This document shows positions 10,576 to 22,794 of a stretch of 64,000 nt of DNA, one piece after another. Each line of letters starts with the position of its first letter. Position 1 is the stretch's first letter. The translations under genes were made by a program, and so were the position numbers. Origin of the DNA: Acheta domesticus (Eukaryota; Arthropoda; Insecta; Orthoptera; Gryllidae); NCBI GenBank assembly GCA_031308135.1, contig JAHLJT010008446.1, positions 162,065,532 to 162,129,531 of the forward strand, given 5' to 3'. The notes under the pieces were generated by a model. It worked only from the letters and a program-made list of their open reading frames with translations, searched no databases and had not been told where the DNA came from.

Positions 10576-11185
10576 CGCTATTTGAATTTAAAAGAGAAAT
10601 TACACTTTGCCAAAGCCTTGCAAGCTAGAGAGTCTCTGCTGAATCAGATGCATGTTGTTGCATTTGTCCTACAGAAGGTTCTCCCATATCCAAAATTGAC
10701 TACATCTATAGCGTACTATAAAAGAAATACAATTTTGTGTACAATTTTGGAATTCGTTGTTTTACCATTGTAATAAACGGTTTATGCATTTATGGTACGA
10801 GTCAGAAGGAGAGAGAGGGTCCCAAGAAATAGCATCTGTGCTTGCTAAACATACAAGGCAAGAGGCTAAAAATGTGCAAAATAGAAATTGTTGCTTTAAA
10901 TTAAATCTGTTCTAAATAATCAGCTCTTTAAAACAGGTCAAATACATTTTTTTAAAAGTAACGAGTCGTTTTCATGTATGTCTGGTTGAAATTATTACAA
11001 AATATAAAAATCCTTTTTCTCAAAAGCTGGTCATATTTTTTCTTTAAAATTTTCCATGTATTAGAGACGGACGCTTAAAAAAATGTTGTTTCATTTTCGT
11101 TGACATCTCTTCGAAAATGCGTGTTGGAAATATTGGGTTGAGACAAATATATTTTTAAGCGTCGTCTCGTGTTCAAAACTCCCAG
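10576..11185. other. No gene recognised
   Basis: AT-rich DNA. The frame at 10582-10773 has no recognised motif. A faint similarity to the AT-rich body of repeat G (TTTTCTCAAAAGC, TTTAAAAGTAACGAGTCG) occurs at 10940-11040. Confidence 0.35.
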
Positions 11186-11345
11186 CATTTGGGTGGCTGC
11201 GGCAAGTTAATTCGGAGGTCTTGAGTTCGAGTCTCAGTGCGTAAAAGTTTGCTGGTTGAAAACACTTTTGCATGTTTATGTAGTAGTAATTATCTGCAGA
11301 AGTCAGAAATAATGAGAGAAATTATGTACTGTTGTAGCAGCAAAA
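11186..11345 (+). repeat. B-box-bearing repeat, copy 1
   Basis: The tRNA B-box-like motif GAGTTCGAGTCTCAGTG at about 11224 is followed by GGTTGAAAACACTTTTGCAT and ends with TGTTGTAGCAGCA. The whole order recurs at 14430-14602. The A box is not convincing. It may be a worn SINE or part of repeat G, whose copies also end with TGTAGCA.CACTAGTT. Confidence 0.45.
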
Positions 11346-11890
11346 TTTAATAGTTTTCTTTGAGGTAAGGGCTTTGATGGTGGAGGTGTTAGCGGCGATC
11401 AGGGCCTTGGCTTAGTTGGGGCGACGGAGGGCTTATCTTGCTTTGCCTTGTTGGCCGCCATCAATTGTAGATATTCTTACCTGTAATGAAGGAACTCACG
11501 CACCGGCTAATTCATAGTCCAGTGATTAATGATAAAACTAATCACAATCTGTTAGCAAGAAATTTCACCCCAGATGGTACTCCTCCAGATTTATTAACAC
11601 TTCACAAACGTCTTCTGTGTGATTAAAGTGAAATTACCGAGTATCATTGAAAGCATCAGTGAGCACATGGTGCCCGCGCGTGATGAATAGCCAAGGCAAA
11701 GATAGGCAGCCTCGTAACATTGACGAAAATGAGAGTAGCGCATTAGGATGCCTCTCAGCTCTCAACATTGGTTTGACCTACATCTTTTGCTAGGGACGTT
11801 ATGAAAAACATGATTAATGCAGCTCATATTCACATAGAAATGAAGTCCTATGTTGGCATACTCTAATATGTTACTACTATGACAACATTT
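11346..11890. other. No gene recognised
   Basis: Mixed-composition DNA with a somewhat GC-richer patch at 11380-11470. No open frame, tRNA-like box or terminal repeat was seen. Confidence 0.35.
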
Positions 11891-11903
11891 GGTCAATTAC
11901 AGA

Positions 11904-12354
11904 TTGATTGATTCGTGTTTCCGGGCGCGTCAAATACTTAGATCATTAGTCCCGTAAGTGTAGGGCGTGTTTTTCTCGGGAGGTGGCGATGATCTTTTCC
12001 CCGCTGGATGGCGAGATCTGGCGCCGACCTACCTTCGACTGGGGGGGTTTCCCCTCAACCAGGTATCTCCCACCAGCGGGGCACCGCCCCTCCCGGGAAG
12101 AGGAAGGAAAGATCGCGCGCGGTCCGTTTGTTAGGGTACTGCTTCGGCATTCGTCTGGTGTTGATCGGAGAAACCACGGAAAACTACCGATCAGAGCAGC
12201 CGGCCGCTAGAATTCTCCTCCAGACAGCGACTGAATTCGACCTAGCTGACAAGCTAGTGTCAAAAAATCCTGCCGCCGTCGGGACTCGAACCTAGGACCT
12301 CCCGGTCAGAGGGACTGCAGTGACACCTGGTTGATGCACTGAGTCATCTCTCCC
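11904..12354 (-). mobile_element. tRNA-headed SINE, family 2, copy 1
   Basis: Read on the minus strand from 12354, the head starts GGGAGAGATGACTCAGTGC (A-box region). The B box GGTTCGAGTCCCGAC lies at about 12280. A GC-rich body of about 350 bases follows, ending in CGCCCGGAAACACG and an (AATC)n tail at 11904-11915. The exact 13-base duplication GGTCAATTACAGA lies at 11891-11903 and 12355-12367. The open frames inside are incidental to its GC content. Confidence 0.9.
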
Positions 12355-12369
12355 GGTCAATTACAGAAA

Positions 12370-12480
12370 ACTACCTTACCCATGCGAGAACTCTCGCATG
12401 CTATAATCCACCCTCTTCCTTAATTTTCTATTTCCATATTAAGCCTGTAATATATATTTTTCTTCCAGACCCTCTTATCC
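12370..12480 (-). repeat. Dispersed repeat K, copy 3, inverted fragment
   Basis: CATGCGAGAACTCTCGCATG at about 12382, then ATCCACCCTCTTCCTT, is the inverse of the end of copy 2 (10520-10570). Confidence 0.55.
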
Positions 12481-12639
12481 TCCGTCACTTATTCTATATG
12501 GCACCCTGTAATTGATAACAATATAATACATTCTTGCTAATACAAACTATTCTTATTTAACTTTATTATCGAGCAAAAAGGTACACCCGTGTAATTCAGT
12601 CGCATAGAATATCAAGTAATTATTAATTTCATATATAGT

Positions 12640-12915
12640 CGCAGATTCTACAGGCTCTGAACAGGTGGGGTAGAATCAATAAAAGTGAAGCCAACAAAAA
12701 TGTAATAGAATGGTTAAGAAGATTGCATCCTGTAGATTACGATGTGAGGAACGTTTCTGAGAAGCCGTTGACCTCAAAATTGTAGTTTCGAAGACCCTAG
12801 AACGTTTTGTTTAGGAGTTATTTAATGACATAGATTGGAAAAAAATCCTTACGTGCGTTGCCGGTTGCATTTTCCATGAATATTTAGATTTTTTTAAAAC
12901 AAATCCTTCATATTT
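12640..12915 (-). repeat. Dispersed repeat J, copy 3
   Basis: Read on the minus strand it carries AAACAAAACGTTCTAGGGTC and the following blocks of copies 1 and 2, including CATCTAATCTACAGGATGC-like sequence. It is adjacent to unassigned AT-rich DNA. Confidence 0.6.
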
Positions 12916-13310
12916 TAAAGGCAAAGAGCAATTCGTCACGTCTTCGTGAAATTCTCTTTCTTTAGAAACCCCACTTCTAAAGATTGGTTGCGTGTGAGAG
13001 ACGCTGAGGGAAGATATACTACTGAAATAATATCAGAGAAGATAAGGAATGTTAAAGAACATTTTTTAGCCCAAATTTTATAATGTAAATGTCTAATGAC
13101 TGACTACGCGTAGCGTTTCCTTTCTTTCCTAGAAATTTTTCTTAGAATATCAACATCATTGGACTTCCAGACCACACAGGAAGAAGCTTAGTCTCATACT
13201 TTTATTTTCTCCTCCATATATGATAAAGTGAAAGTATTGTTGGAATCGTGAGTCAAAAATAGGGGATTTTTTACAACAATCTCTTATCGTAATAGTATCG
13301 CCCTGGTAAC
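12916..13310. other. No gene recognised, mosaic of repeat scraps
   Basis: The segment near 12930-13020 (CGTGAAATTCTCTTTCTTTA, GAAATAATATCAGAG) looks like the inverse of 8500-8620, extending repeat J and the relic beside it. The rest is unassigned. Confidence 0.35.
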
Positions 13311-14290
13311 AAGAAAATGGAGAAATATTGTTCCCATATGTAATAAATTACTCCCTCTTCCATGTTGTGTAGTGGGATAGGATGTGGCTCCTTGATACCC
13401 AAAATTCGATTGACGGGGAAACACTTGTCCGTCCGTAGTCAGCGCCAGTGCCTAAACCGTTTGGACGATGTTCTCCAAAATTGGTATTCCCCGATTGATC
13501 TGAACCATCTCAAGGCCCTTCGAGTTCGAAACAAATATTTGAATTTTTGGGGGACTTTACAATAAAACTCAATAACATTTTCAAAATTGTCTCGAAAATG
13601 ACTCCAACTTTTACTTTCTGGCACTTCATTCGTAAGAAGAGAAAGTTACGTAATCGTGCGCCAGGAAACGTCGAATTTTCGGCAGGAAAATTCTTATTGC
13701 CGGGCCCTATTAACGAAAAAGGTAATAAAACCTGTTGCTAAATATACTAAATTACTTTAACACGTGGTGTAGCCATAATTCATGTTTTGAGGATCTTTGA
13801 TGCAGAAAAATCGATTGACGGCAAAATGTCCGGCTCTCCGTCTGTGAACAATGGTATAACCTAAACAGTTCGGCCGAATTTCTCTAAAATTGATATTCCC
13901 CGATTGATCTCAACGAACAAGAGATTTTAAGAGTTTCAAATGGATATTTTCATTTTGGAAGGTTCTTTCATTTTCAAAATTTTCTCAAACATTTCTAAAT
14001 TTTTTTTTATTAATCTTTGTCCTCAGATAGCGCAAAAGGCGCTTAAGAGAATGATGCAGGTCTCATGTTCCTTGAAATCCTTCATATTTCCAAAATTGCA
14101 AAAATACAACTTTTGGGCGGCTTCCTACAACTACAATATTGAAGTTCGTGATTTTTTCCTTAATGAAATCTGTTCTTTAAAGACAGATGTTGAAATAAGG
14201 CCATATTCAATTTTAAGAATTGCAAAAAATATTTTTTTAATTGCAAAGAGTTAACTTTTCAAAGCAACAAAATTGAATATAGCGATTTTT
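13310..14290 (+). repeat. Dispersed repeat G, copies b1 and b2 in tandem
   Basis: Two successive G units. The first has CTTGTCCGTCCGTAGTCAGC (13425) and CCCGATTGATCTGAACC. The second has TCCGGCTCTCCGTCTGTGAA (13828) and CCCGATTGATCTCAACG. Both contain the stretch running to ACTTTACA and the Ca-run TTTTCAAAATTTTCTC. No coding potential is conserved between units. Confidence 0.7.
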
Positions 14291-14419
14291 GCCTTCAATA
14301 AATTCGATTCTAAAAAATTCTAAGATTCTAAAAAATCAGCTCTTTAGAAAATGTCGTGTGCATTTTTTCGAAACACAGTTTAGAGACAATTACACACCGT
14401 CGGTCCGAAGCCAAATCTC

Positions 14420-14602
14420 ACATAGTTATAGCGTAGATGGCGAGTTTACTCGGATGACTTAAGTTCGAGTCTCTGTGAGGAAAAAAATGTGCTTGTTGAA
14501 AATACTTTTGCATGTTTATATAAAAGTGTAATATAGTGTAATATAATAACAGGTTGAAATAATGTGAGAAACTATGTGTTGTTGTAGCAGCACTAGTTTG
14601 AT
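14420..14602 (+). repeat. B-box-bearing repeat, copy 2
   Basis: AAGTTCGAGTCTCTGTGAGG, then CTTGTTGAAAATACTTTTGC and TGTTGTAGCAGCACTAGTTTG, parallel to 11186-11345. Here it directly follows repeat G, which supports its being the 3' part of G. Confidence 0.45.
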
Positions 14603-15455
14603 TAAGCTCGAATCTTTATACTATTAGTTTGTGTCTATTAACTTATATCCCTAATTTATTTTAAGGCAGCAAGTGTTTATACGCATAATACAGTTCACAT
14701 TTATTTTCACTGATATATACATTTTCTGTTTTATCTTACATTTTTCTGCATTTTTTATCGTCTTCCTTAAGTATTGATAGTACATTATGTATAAAAAGGT
14801 TTCATACAATATTCATAATTCACAAATACTTATATTAACAATAACAATCAAAATTATCCAATTCGCAAGTTGAAATACTTTCAGATCTATTATTGCACAT
14901 AGAGACATATTTACGTAAGAATGTTTATTAAATTTGTTAATTCTCTTTACTGATCGTGATTTTCCAGGAAGTAGTAATTGTCTTACATATTGCATTTGAT
15001 AATTTTTTTTACCCGGCGGTGGGAACATGAAAAATCCAGACATCAGTGTAAACGTTGGGTCTGACAGACCCGCTATTTATTAGAGGCTATTTAACTCAAA
15101 AATTAATTACACAAATATTTAATTATGAAGTAAAAGATGCAGTCAAATCATAGATCAAATATAAAGCATAAAATATATTCCAATATTTAAAAGTCTCAGA
15201 CTAGTAAACGAAAAATACTATTCAAAGTGAACGAAGATCAAACAAAGAAAAGAAATGTAGGTTAAGTTAATAACTGCAATATTAACAAAATATGTCTGCA
15301 TAAATTAAAGATACACAATATAAGCATTTTTACAGGAACGTTTATTAAAATGTATTATGTATGTTTTATGGAACAATTTTTTACAATAAATTTTTCAACC
15401 ATTTTGTTTTTTAAACCTTTTCGAGAAAGTGTTTTGTGGAATACAAAAAATCTAT
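14603..15455. other. No gene recognised, very AT-rich
   Basis: Only short open frames (for example 14813-15043 minus) without recognisable motifs. Confidence 0.4.
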
Positions 15456-15467
15456 ATACATAAAACA

Positions 15468-15640
15468 AAGTCGGGTTAGTTACACAATTTATCACTCAAG
15501 AACGGCTGGACCAATTTTAATTATCTTTGTTTTGTTGGATTCATCTGCGCCTCACATAGCAGAATAACTATTAAAATAGGGGAAAACTGGCACTTGTTGG
15601 CGCTGTAGTAGTGATACAAAATGGCACAGGTTTTCCCGTA
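15468..15640 (+). repeat. Dispersed repeat H, copy 3
   Basis: ACAAAGTCGGGTTAGTTACA, ACTCAAGAACGGCTGGACC, GTTTTGTTGGATTCATCTG and GGCACTTGTTGGCGCTGTAG occur in the same order as copy 1. Confidence 0.65.
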
Positions 15641-15699
15641 TGAATTTTCTATTTCCTTAGGTCTCGGCTAGCTATTCGGACTTGCCACATACTCTTGTC

Positions 15700-16960
15700 G
15701 GCTGCCATCTGTCGCTGCCCAAATTATTTTTTTTAAACGTTTTCTCAATTTTTCAGTTTCTTAATATTAGAATGGAAATTTCATTTTAAGAATATTAAAG
15801 AACAATAAAACTGCCTTCTAAATGACAATTTCTTTGAAAAATTTGGAGCCGTTTTTAAGAAAATGGCGTTTAACCTCTACTGTAAATTCAATATTTGACG
15901 ATAATTTTCACAGAAATTTTTTAAATTATTTAAAGTTATTTGAAGCACTTTAACTCACAAACACAAAAGTGTTTACAAATTGCTGGAAATGTGCTTATAA
16001 CGGTGAGAGAGGATTCAAAAAAATTTCATTTATATAATTTTGGAAAAAACAAAAAAATATCCCAAATGATTTTTGCGTCATATTAAAGAATTCAATCTGT
16101 TTGAAAAAGGTTGAAACATTAATGTTTTGAAAAAGGTTGAGCCATTTTGTCATAAATGGCATTTGAGATTTTCTTAAAACGCGGAATTTTGTACTAGTTT
16201 TCAGAAAAAACGGTTGAGTTGTCGAAAAACTTTATACATTATTTAAAGCACATGTTTTTATAAAAATAAAAGCGTGAACAAATTGCCTTTAAAGGAAATA
16301 TTAACGACGCAAGGAGACATGTCAGAAAATTAATTTTTGTAATTTTGAAAAAAACAAACAAAAGAATAAACCAATATAGCCTTAATGTCACCTCTTAAAG
16401 TGCATTTAGCACTATCTCCCCCAAAAGTTTATACAAATAATTTGGAGCCGTTTTTGAGAAAATCTTGTTTTTGTACTTTTTTAAAATTGCATATATTGCA
16501 TGCAGTATTCCGTGGAAACTACTAATATTTTCAAAAAGCTGTACATGACCATAATGAAAGAACTCTCCATAGAGCAAAAATTTCATTTGAAGGACAAATC
16601 TCTATCTTCAATTTTGTAGTTGTAGGAAGATCCCGAAAAAGGTTGAAACTTTTCCAATTTTCGAAAATTCGGAGTTGACCGTGAAAATCAGAAAGTTTGA
16701 AAATGTCCGGGGGGCTTCATGCAAAGTCTCCCAAATTTTGAAGAAAATTTTTCAAAATCGCGTCGCCTAGAGTGGAGCAAGATCGACAAGGGAATATCCA
16801 TTTTGGAAGAAATCGTAGGTATGATTTAGGCACTAGTGATGTTCACAGACTGACGGACGGACGAATGTTTCGAGAAAACCACTTTTTCGGTATCAGGGGA
16901 CGCCAAAATGTGTATTTCCCCTGAAATCTCAATATCGACTTTCCGCGGTATTACATAACT
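15700..16960 (-). repeat. Dispersed repeat G, copy c, inverted
   Basis: The CGTCCGTCAGTC-type motif lies at about 16850 on the minus strand, followed leftward by the standard G order. This includes the TGGAGCCGTTTTTGAGAAAAT blocks (seen on the plus strand at 15845 and 16443) and the AGGCACTTTAACTC region. It contains at least two internal repetitions of the block around GGAGCCGTTTTT.AGAAAAT, as do copies d and e. Confidence 0.65.
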
Positions 16961-17585
16961 TTCCCCGGACTACGTATATACGTATGTATACGGGAAAGAA
17001 AAAACTGTATGTGACGTATGGGTGAAAAGTAACACCTGCACAAGTTTTTTGAGCGCCAGAATATGTTCCCAACATGTTAACTGTAAATAGAGGAATGATG
17101 AATATGATTTTTTTAATCGAATTTTGTAGTTTTCAAAACTAGGTATTTTCTCTCCTGAATTATAGAAAATTATTTGCATCGATAAACTAAATACAAATTT
17201 TAATTTTTTTATATGACTAACAATATAATAACCTACCCCGTCTCTAATCTTACCATTACTAAGAAAAGGTGAGCTCAACAAAACGTGCGCATAGTGAAGC
17301 TACATTTATGTCCAGAAGGAAAGCAAGGGTCCGTTTCAGCATTCGCTCCATGAATCAGGGAAACGACAAAAACCTGATCGAGATGGGAGTCATTGACCCG
17401 TAAGCTGATGTATACATTACTTGTCACGGGCATATTAAGTCATTTTTAAAACAGTACAATACAAATGTACATTAATGCATTCTATATCATTGTTAATATA
17501 AATATTATTTTCCTTCCTGACGGCCAGCATTGTCTCTAATTGTGTAGAAACACTTAAGCAGCATTTTACTCTTTAACTTGAATTT
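16961..17585. other. No gene recognised
   Basis: Includes a minus-strand open frame at 16970-17281 without recognised motifs. At 17320-17410, ATTCGCTCCATGAATCAGGG and AACCTGATCGAGATGGGAGT, read inverted, resemble the LINE-A 3' part (ATCTCGATCAGGTTTTTCG). This may be a short inverted LINE tail. Confidence 0.4.
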
Positions 17586-17587
17586 GT

Positions 17588-18100
17588 GTACTGCGGAAGA
17601 AATGTGGGTCGTAAATAGCGATAGCGCGCTGCGAAGTTTTAGCCAATTGAAGTGTAATAGTTAAATTGTGCAAAGCAATTTTCTTAAAGTAAAGATTTCA
17701 AGCTCTAATCTTATCTAAATTAAAAGTATTTTGGATAAAATTTCCGGAGTTATGGTCAATTGAAAAGTGTCTATTTCTATGGTTTTAACGTAAAATTGGC
17801 CATATTTGAGGTAATGTGGCACACTGTTTGCGTCAAATAAGTATTGATGATCATAAAATTATTGCGGGGTAACGTGGGAACCATATCAGCCCAAAATCCG
17901 TTGATAAAAATCAGGTTAAATAATATTTATTCGTCATTTTCTAAGAAGTAGCGAAAAACGGCCGAAAAATGGGGTGTTTATGGGGTTTATGGCACCCCTA
18001 AACCCATCTTAGATACGGTTTTATTGATGCCGATGTTGTTTTTGCATGGAAAACTAACTTTTTTCACTAAGCCATTGAATTCTATTTTTTTCGATACAGC
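17588..18100 (-). repeat. Dispersed repeat X, copy 1
   Basis: On the minus strand it runs from TTAGGCTGTATCGAAAAAAA through AACATCGGCATCAATAAAACC, ATGATCATCAATACTTATTTG, CAAACAGTGTGCCACATTA and GGCCAATTTTACGTTAAAACC to GACCCACATTTC. The same order is seen at 52880-53385. This copy shows the uninterrupted site into which the hAT element at 45978 inserted in another copy. Confidence 0.75.

Positions 18101-18102
<2 letters not shown>

Positions 18103-18149
<47 letters not shown>
18103..18149. repeat. (TA)n microsatellite
   Basis: An alternating TA run that forms the outer edge of repeat X copy 1. An equivalent run borders the X copy at 23257. Confidence 0.95.
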
Positions 18150-18151
<2 letters not shown>

Positions 18152-19285
18152 AAATCAATCAGCCCAAATATTGGCTAAGTCGTTTTTTCAGCTATCGGTC
18201 GTTCGAGATCCACCGCCCACCCAATCGCTCACGCGCCGCAGGGTGGCCGACGATTTTTTCTCATCGGTAGTTGGGACGGGTGGAGAAGGGGTGTGTAACT
18301 CTTATCTGGAATAGTGACGTGTGCGCCAGTGGGGAGAGAGGGAGTGGGGGAACGACGTGATAGAAAGTTCTTAGACGCGGAAGTGTAAGGTTGGAACTGG
18401 GATAGTCTTTTGATAGCCGCGAAAAGACGAGGTTTCAGTTAAGTTACGTGGCGACGATAGTGGTGGCTACAATTGCTGAAGAAGCATGGCTGACGGCACG
18501 ATTTTGCCGATGTCTTTGCGACGGCAAAAAGAATTGCCATTACGGTAATCTGGGAGGCGCTAACGCGTGTTCCAAGTGAGGGCCCAACCGCCGCCCTGCC
18601 CGCTGCAATTTCCTGCTGTTTGGGTCGAGGTTAGATTTTGTGAACTAAGGTCGGTATGAGGTATAATTTTTTTCACACAGTTTTTCTTATCAATTCAAAA
18701 CAAAGGACGTGTTGCATTCATAAGAGGCGTGTGGTAACCAGGAACGAAACTATTGATTGCGAAATGTAGATGCGTTTTACTGTGGCATAAGATAAAATGA
18801 TTCCATGGTAACTACATTGGTTACTTGTATGTGAAATGGAGCACGGAGAACGTTGAAACAATTGACTATAAGATAGTAGTTATTGTATTAGTTCACTTTT
18901 TTTTGTGCCATTAACGCTCTTGTTCAATGACTAGTATATATTTTCCATTGGTATTTTCATAGCAACTTTATACTATTTGCAGACGATATGTGAAGTTGTA
19001 TATTTTTCTCAGGGGAGAATATAATTGATCTTGAAAGAAGTTTTTTTTATCACATTAATAAGACCCACGTGTAGTTTCTGGCTTTACCGAGAACATTCTG
19101 GATAATAGTGAAGTCAAAACTCAGTTACTGCTACTAATAAATAATTAAGTGTTATGGAAATTGTATTTGCTATGAACCATTGAAGAATTCAAGCGAACTT
19201 AAATGACTCAAAGTAGATGTTGTAATATCTGGTAATTTTATATAAGATGTTGTATCAGTAATTTTTTATCATCAGTAATTTAGTT
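18150..19285. other. No gene recognised, with a GC-richer patch
   Basis: 18180-18640 is less AT-rich, with AGATCCACCGCCCACCCAAT and a purine-rich stretch, but has no long frame, TIR or tRNA-like box. The remainder is AT-rich and featureless. Confidence 0.35.
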
Positions 19286-19288
19286 TTT

Positions 19289-19600
19289 CAAGACACTTCT
19301 TTTGAGTATTCTGTGTTATCAAAATCTGTATTTATTCACTTTAACAGAATACAGAGATATTCTTTTGTGGTTTCATTCTCACAGTTTTGTAAGAAACTCC
19401 TTTTGAATATTCTGTGCTATCAACAAACTATATATATTCACTTTAATAGAATACAAAATATCCTTTTATCCAAATCATCCTTTGTAATGTCATTTCTATA
19501 GTTTTAATGAAATTTCTTTTGAATATTCTGTGTTTTCCAAAAAATTATATTTGTTTATTTTAATTGAATCAAGATTGTTTTTGCGATTCTAGATAATTTC
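19289..19600 (+). repeat. Three imperfect tandem units of about 100-116 bases
   Basis: The unit begins CTTCTTTTGAGTATTCTGTG (19295), CTCCTTTTGAATATTCTGTG (about 19397) and TTTCTTTTGAATATTCTGTG (about 19513). Each is followed by a TATTCACTTTAA.AGAAT-type block. The open frame 19313-19501 reflects the repeat and has no known motif. Confidence 0.7.
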
Positions 19601-21500
19601 ATGCAAGAAATTATGCATATGTCTTGATGCAGTGTATGTTGAGGGACATTTAACTGCGATTTTCGTAAACGGAAAGTACTACGACATTGAGTCATGCGAG
19701 ATGCATGTGCCCTTCCCTCATCCCAACCGGGATTTCATTCTTTCCATTTGTTGAGCTTCAACTTGTTTTGTCACAGAAGATATTGCTGTGATTCTAAGGT
19801 GTGCAAATCTTAAAATTAATTCGTGATAACTTTGCAGTTGATTTTCCCTTTTTGATATTTTTTTGAATAGTATTAAATGTCTTTTTTTTCTTTGAGTACC
19901 AATGTTATTGTCATTCTGCAATTGTTTTGTGGTTTCGCGTTAACCAATTATGTTGTTCTGGGGCCACTGTTGTAACTGCTATTTATTATCAATAGAAGCG
20001 TTTATAATGAAATTGACCACCTGTGCTGACAGAACATGGTACAAGATTACGAGAAGTACCCGCTATCACCACAAGAAAGCGCAGAATAGAAGCGCCGGTT
20101 TATAAATTCTATGCTCGAATACACTAACCAATAGGAAATTTGCTTGGCCAAACACCACAAATTAATGGGAAGACACCCTATCTCGACCCATTTTGTGAGT
20201 GACCAGCGCCAGCAGAAGACATACTAACGAGCAGCGGACGGCGATCGAAGAACGACACAGCACCTTGTTCGTAGAAAACTGTATTAAGAGGTAAATAGTT
20301 TAAATCATACGACACGAAATTATTTGAAGAGTGATAATAAGAGTGAAGATAAATAATCTCATATTTGAATATGTTGAAATATGTATTTATTCAATATATA
20401 ACATCAAAAATTAACTTAAGATGCCACGAGACACAACTTCATCATGTTGGGATCTCGTCTAATGTTATTACGTTCTTCCCACAGCTTTTTTCTCTTCTCT
20501 TCTCCTGGTTTGTGGTTCATATTTACCCACAAATAAACACATCGCGGAACCGCAAAGGAAATTATTTATCTATTGGAAGCTCAACGGACGGCGAGACTTC
20601 AAGGCCGCATCTCCTCGGCTGCAGCTGACGGTTTGGTAACCTTGGGCGGTGAGGGAGCGACCGCACTGTGCGAGCTACTCAGGCCTCTCTTGGCGTTCCT
20701 GAGTTTCAATGTTTCTGCTAAGAATTATTTTTGTCGTGTTCTCCCTCAAATAGAATTTCAGGATACTCCATGAATGTTACAGGAGAAACATTCTATTTGA
20801 TCATGTAAAAATTTGAATTTTAATTATATTCATTGGTAATTCTGTGGTATTTGAACGCAGATAATAACTTAGCTTAAAATCAGGGTATAATGTTAATTTA
20901 AACACATTCTGTAGAATGATATGGCCATTTAGAACGTATACAGTAAGTTTCTTATTAGCATTTTTAGAAGTACTTTACTCTTAATCTCAATAAGAATTAA
21001 TCAGATTATTAATAACTTGAATGCATACAACTTTAAATTAAAAACAACTACAAACAGTAATATCCCTTTGCGCATTCTTTTTTTTATGTAAATAGTGTAC
21101 ATAATGAAACTGTTATTGTGAACGTGTAATTTCTTTCCAGGAAGTGCATTATTTGTTTCTTTGTTGTATTATTGAATTATTTCATTCTATTACTATGGTG
21201 CATTATATGCTAAAAATATTATCAGTGAAATGATCGGGCATTGGACGGATGAAACATCCCATATTGTGAGACAGCACACTCAGTGTAAATTGCGTTACTT
21301 AGAATAAACTTTCATTATCTAATCCAGTTTGCACCCGAATTTTCTTATTCTTAGTATCGGTAAAAGAACCCCAACCCTTCTTGTGTTGTAGGAGCAGGTT
21401 ATCTGCGACAGAAAGCGAAGGTGACATCCATTGATACTCCCTATTATCCGAGTAAAAGTAAACTCGAATCACCTGACCTAAACGAAAAGAAATAGGGAGA
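19601..21500. other. No gene recognised
   Basis: AT-rich DNA with two GC-richer patches, at 20040-20260 and 20575-20700. The frames 20365-20628 and 20573-20773 cross the second patch but contain nothing I recognise. The patch could be an exon or promoter, but there is no supporting motif. Confidence 0.35.
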
Positions 21501-21514
21501 TGATAATATATGCA

Positions 21515-21528
<14 letters not shown>

Positions 21529-21578
<50 letters not shown>
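21529..21578. repeat. (TA)n microsatellite
   Basis: A TA run of about 50 bases ending directly at the left end of a TIR element. It produces poly-YI frames, which are artefacts. Confidence 0.95.
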
Positions 21579-21580
<2 letters not shown>

Positions 21581-22763
21581 GGGTCTTTATCGTATCTTGC
21601 AACCCAGGTCTGGCTTGTTTTGCCAATTTGGCAACGCGTGAAATACCTTCGACGCCCTTTCACTTTTAGCGAAGCCCGGTCGCGTGCCCTCAGATTTCGG
21701 GCTGAGAGAATGTGTCTAATTTTAGTTGGAAGAAAGAGAAAGCACGTCCTTGTTACTCTTCAACGTACTGCAGCCACTACGCTGAAAAGAGTAAACGCCT
21801 GTCTCTTCATAAATGGTGGTCACTTTGAGCATTTACTCGACTGTCAGTTTTTTGTCTTTTAAGATAATTATATTTTATTACTTTTTATTAATTATTTTCA
21901 ATAATTATTAATGTAATACTTAGTTACATTTTATTAGTATTTTTAATAATTTTATCGGTCACATGCGTCTTTAGCTCATTTTAACATGCAACCCTACAGG
22001 CGTGTACCTATCTGTATGTTAAGCAATTTAACATCCTTAGCATCGGGTGTTAACATCTTTGGCAACGTGAATAAACAACCATTGATTCATCGCAAGTCAA
22101 ATGTTTATTAAGAAAGAAACAAGTCGGTGTAGAAAACAAATCATATTCAAATAATTCAGAATAAAAGTAACTCATATTAGTTTTTGAGATAATTATTGTT
22201 CATTGTAATAGGTTTTAATAGTGCAGTTAAAATGTGTTTTAGGTAAATTAATTTCATTTTCCTCGCATTTCATCAAATGAAACTCTTTTTCGGTAATCAT
22301 ATTTACTGACGACCTGAGGTGTCGCCACTGGAAATCGACGCGCCAACTTCCTCACCGAACATCATTTCTTTAGTTATCTTTAACTTCAGGAGAATTATTT
22401 GTATCCATCTTTTTTCAAACTACGGTATACGAATATTGTTTAAATAGATATATCGCAAGCAATACCTCACAATATCATAGTAACATGCCGCAACAACAGA
22501 ACTCATATGTTTACTATCGCAGTAATATAAATTTTCGCATAAATTGTGAGATTGATCGATAAAATGCTGAACATACCATAAAATGTTACAGTGTTATTAC
22601 TGCCTCGTCCAAATTAAAAATCTCGGCTCTGCTACGCTCCACCTCGATTTTTAACTTTCGGCCTCTGCGGTAATTACTCTCATAACATTTTTAGATATGT
22701 TTATTGTCTGTTACTAAAGTTTTCTTATTTGCTTAATATACAGATTCCATAACAATAATAATA

Positions 22764-22794
<31 letters not shown>

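Noticed and set aside
21500..21663. Frames rich in YI repeats
   Set aside because: They are translations of a TA microsatellite.
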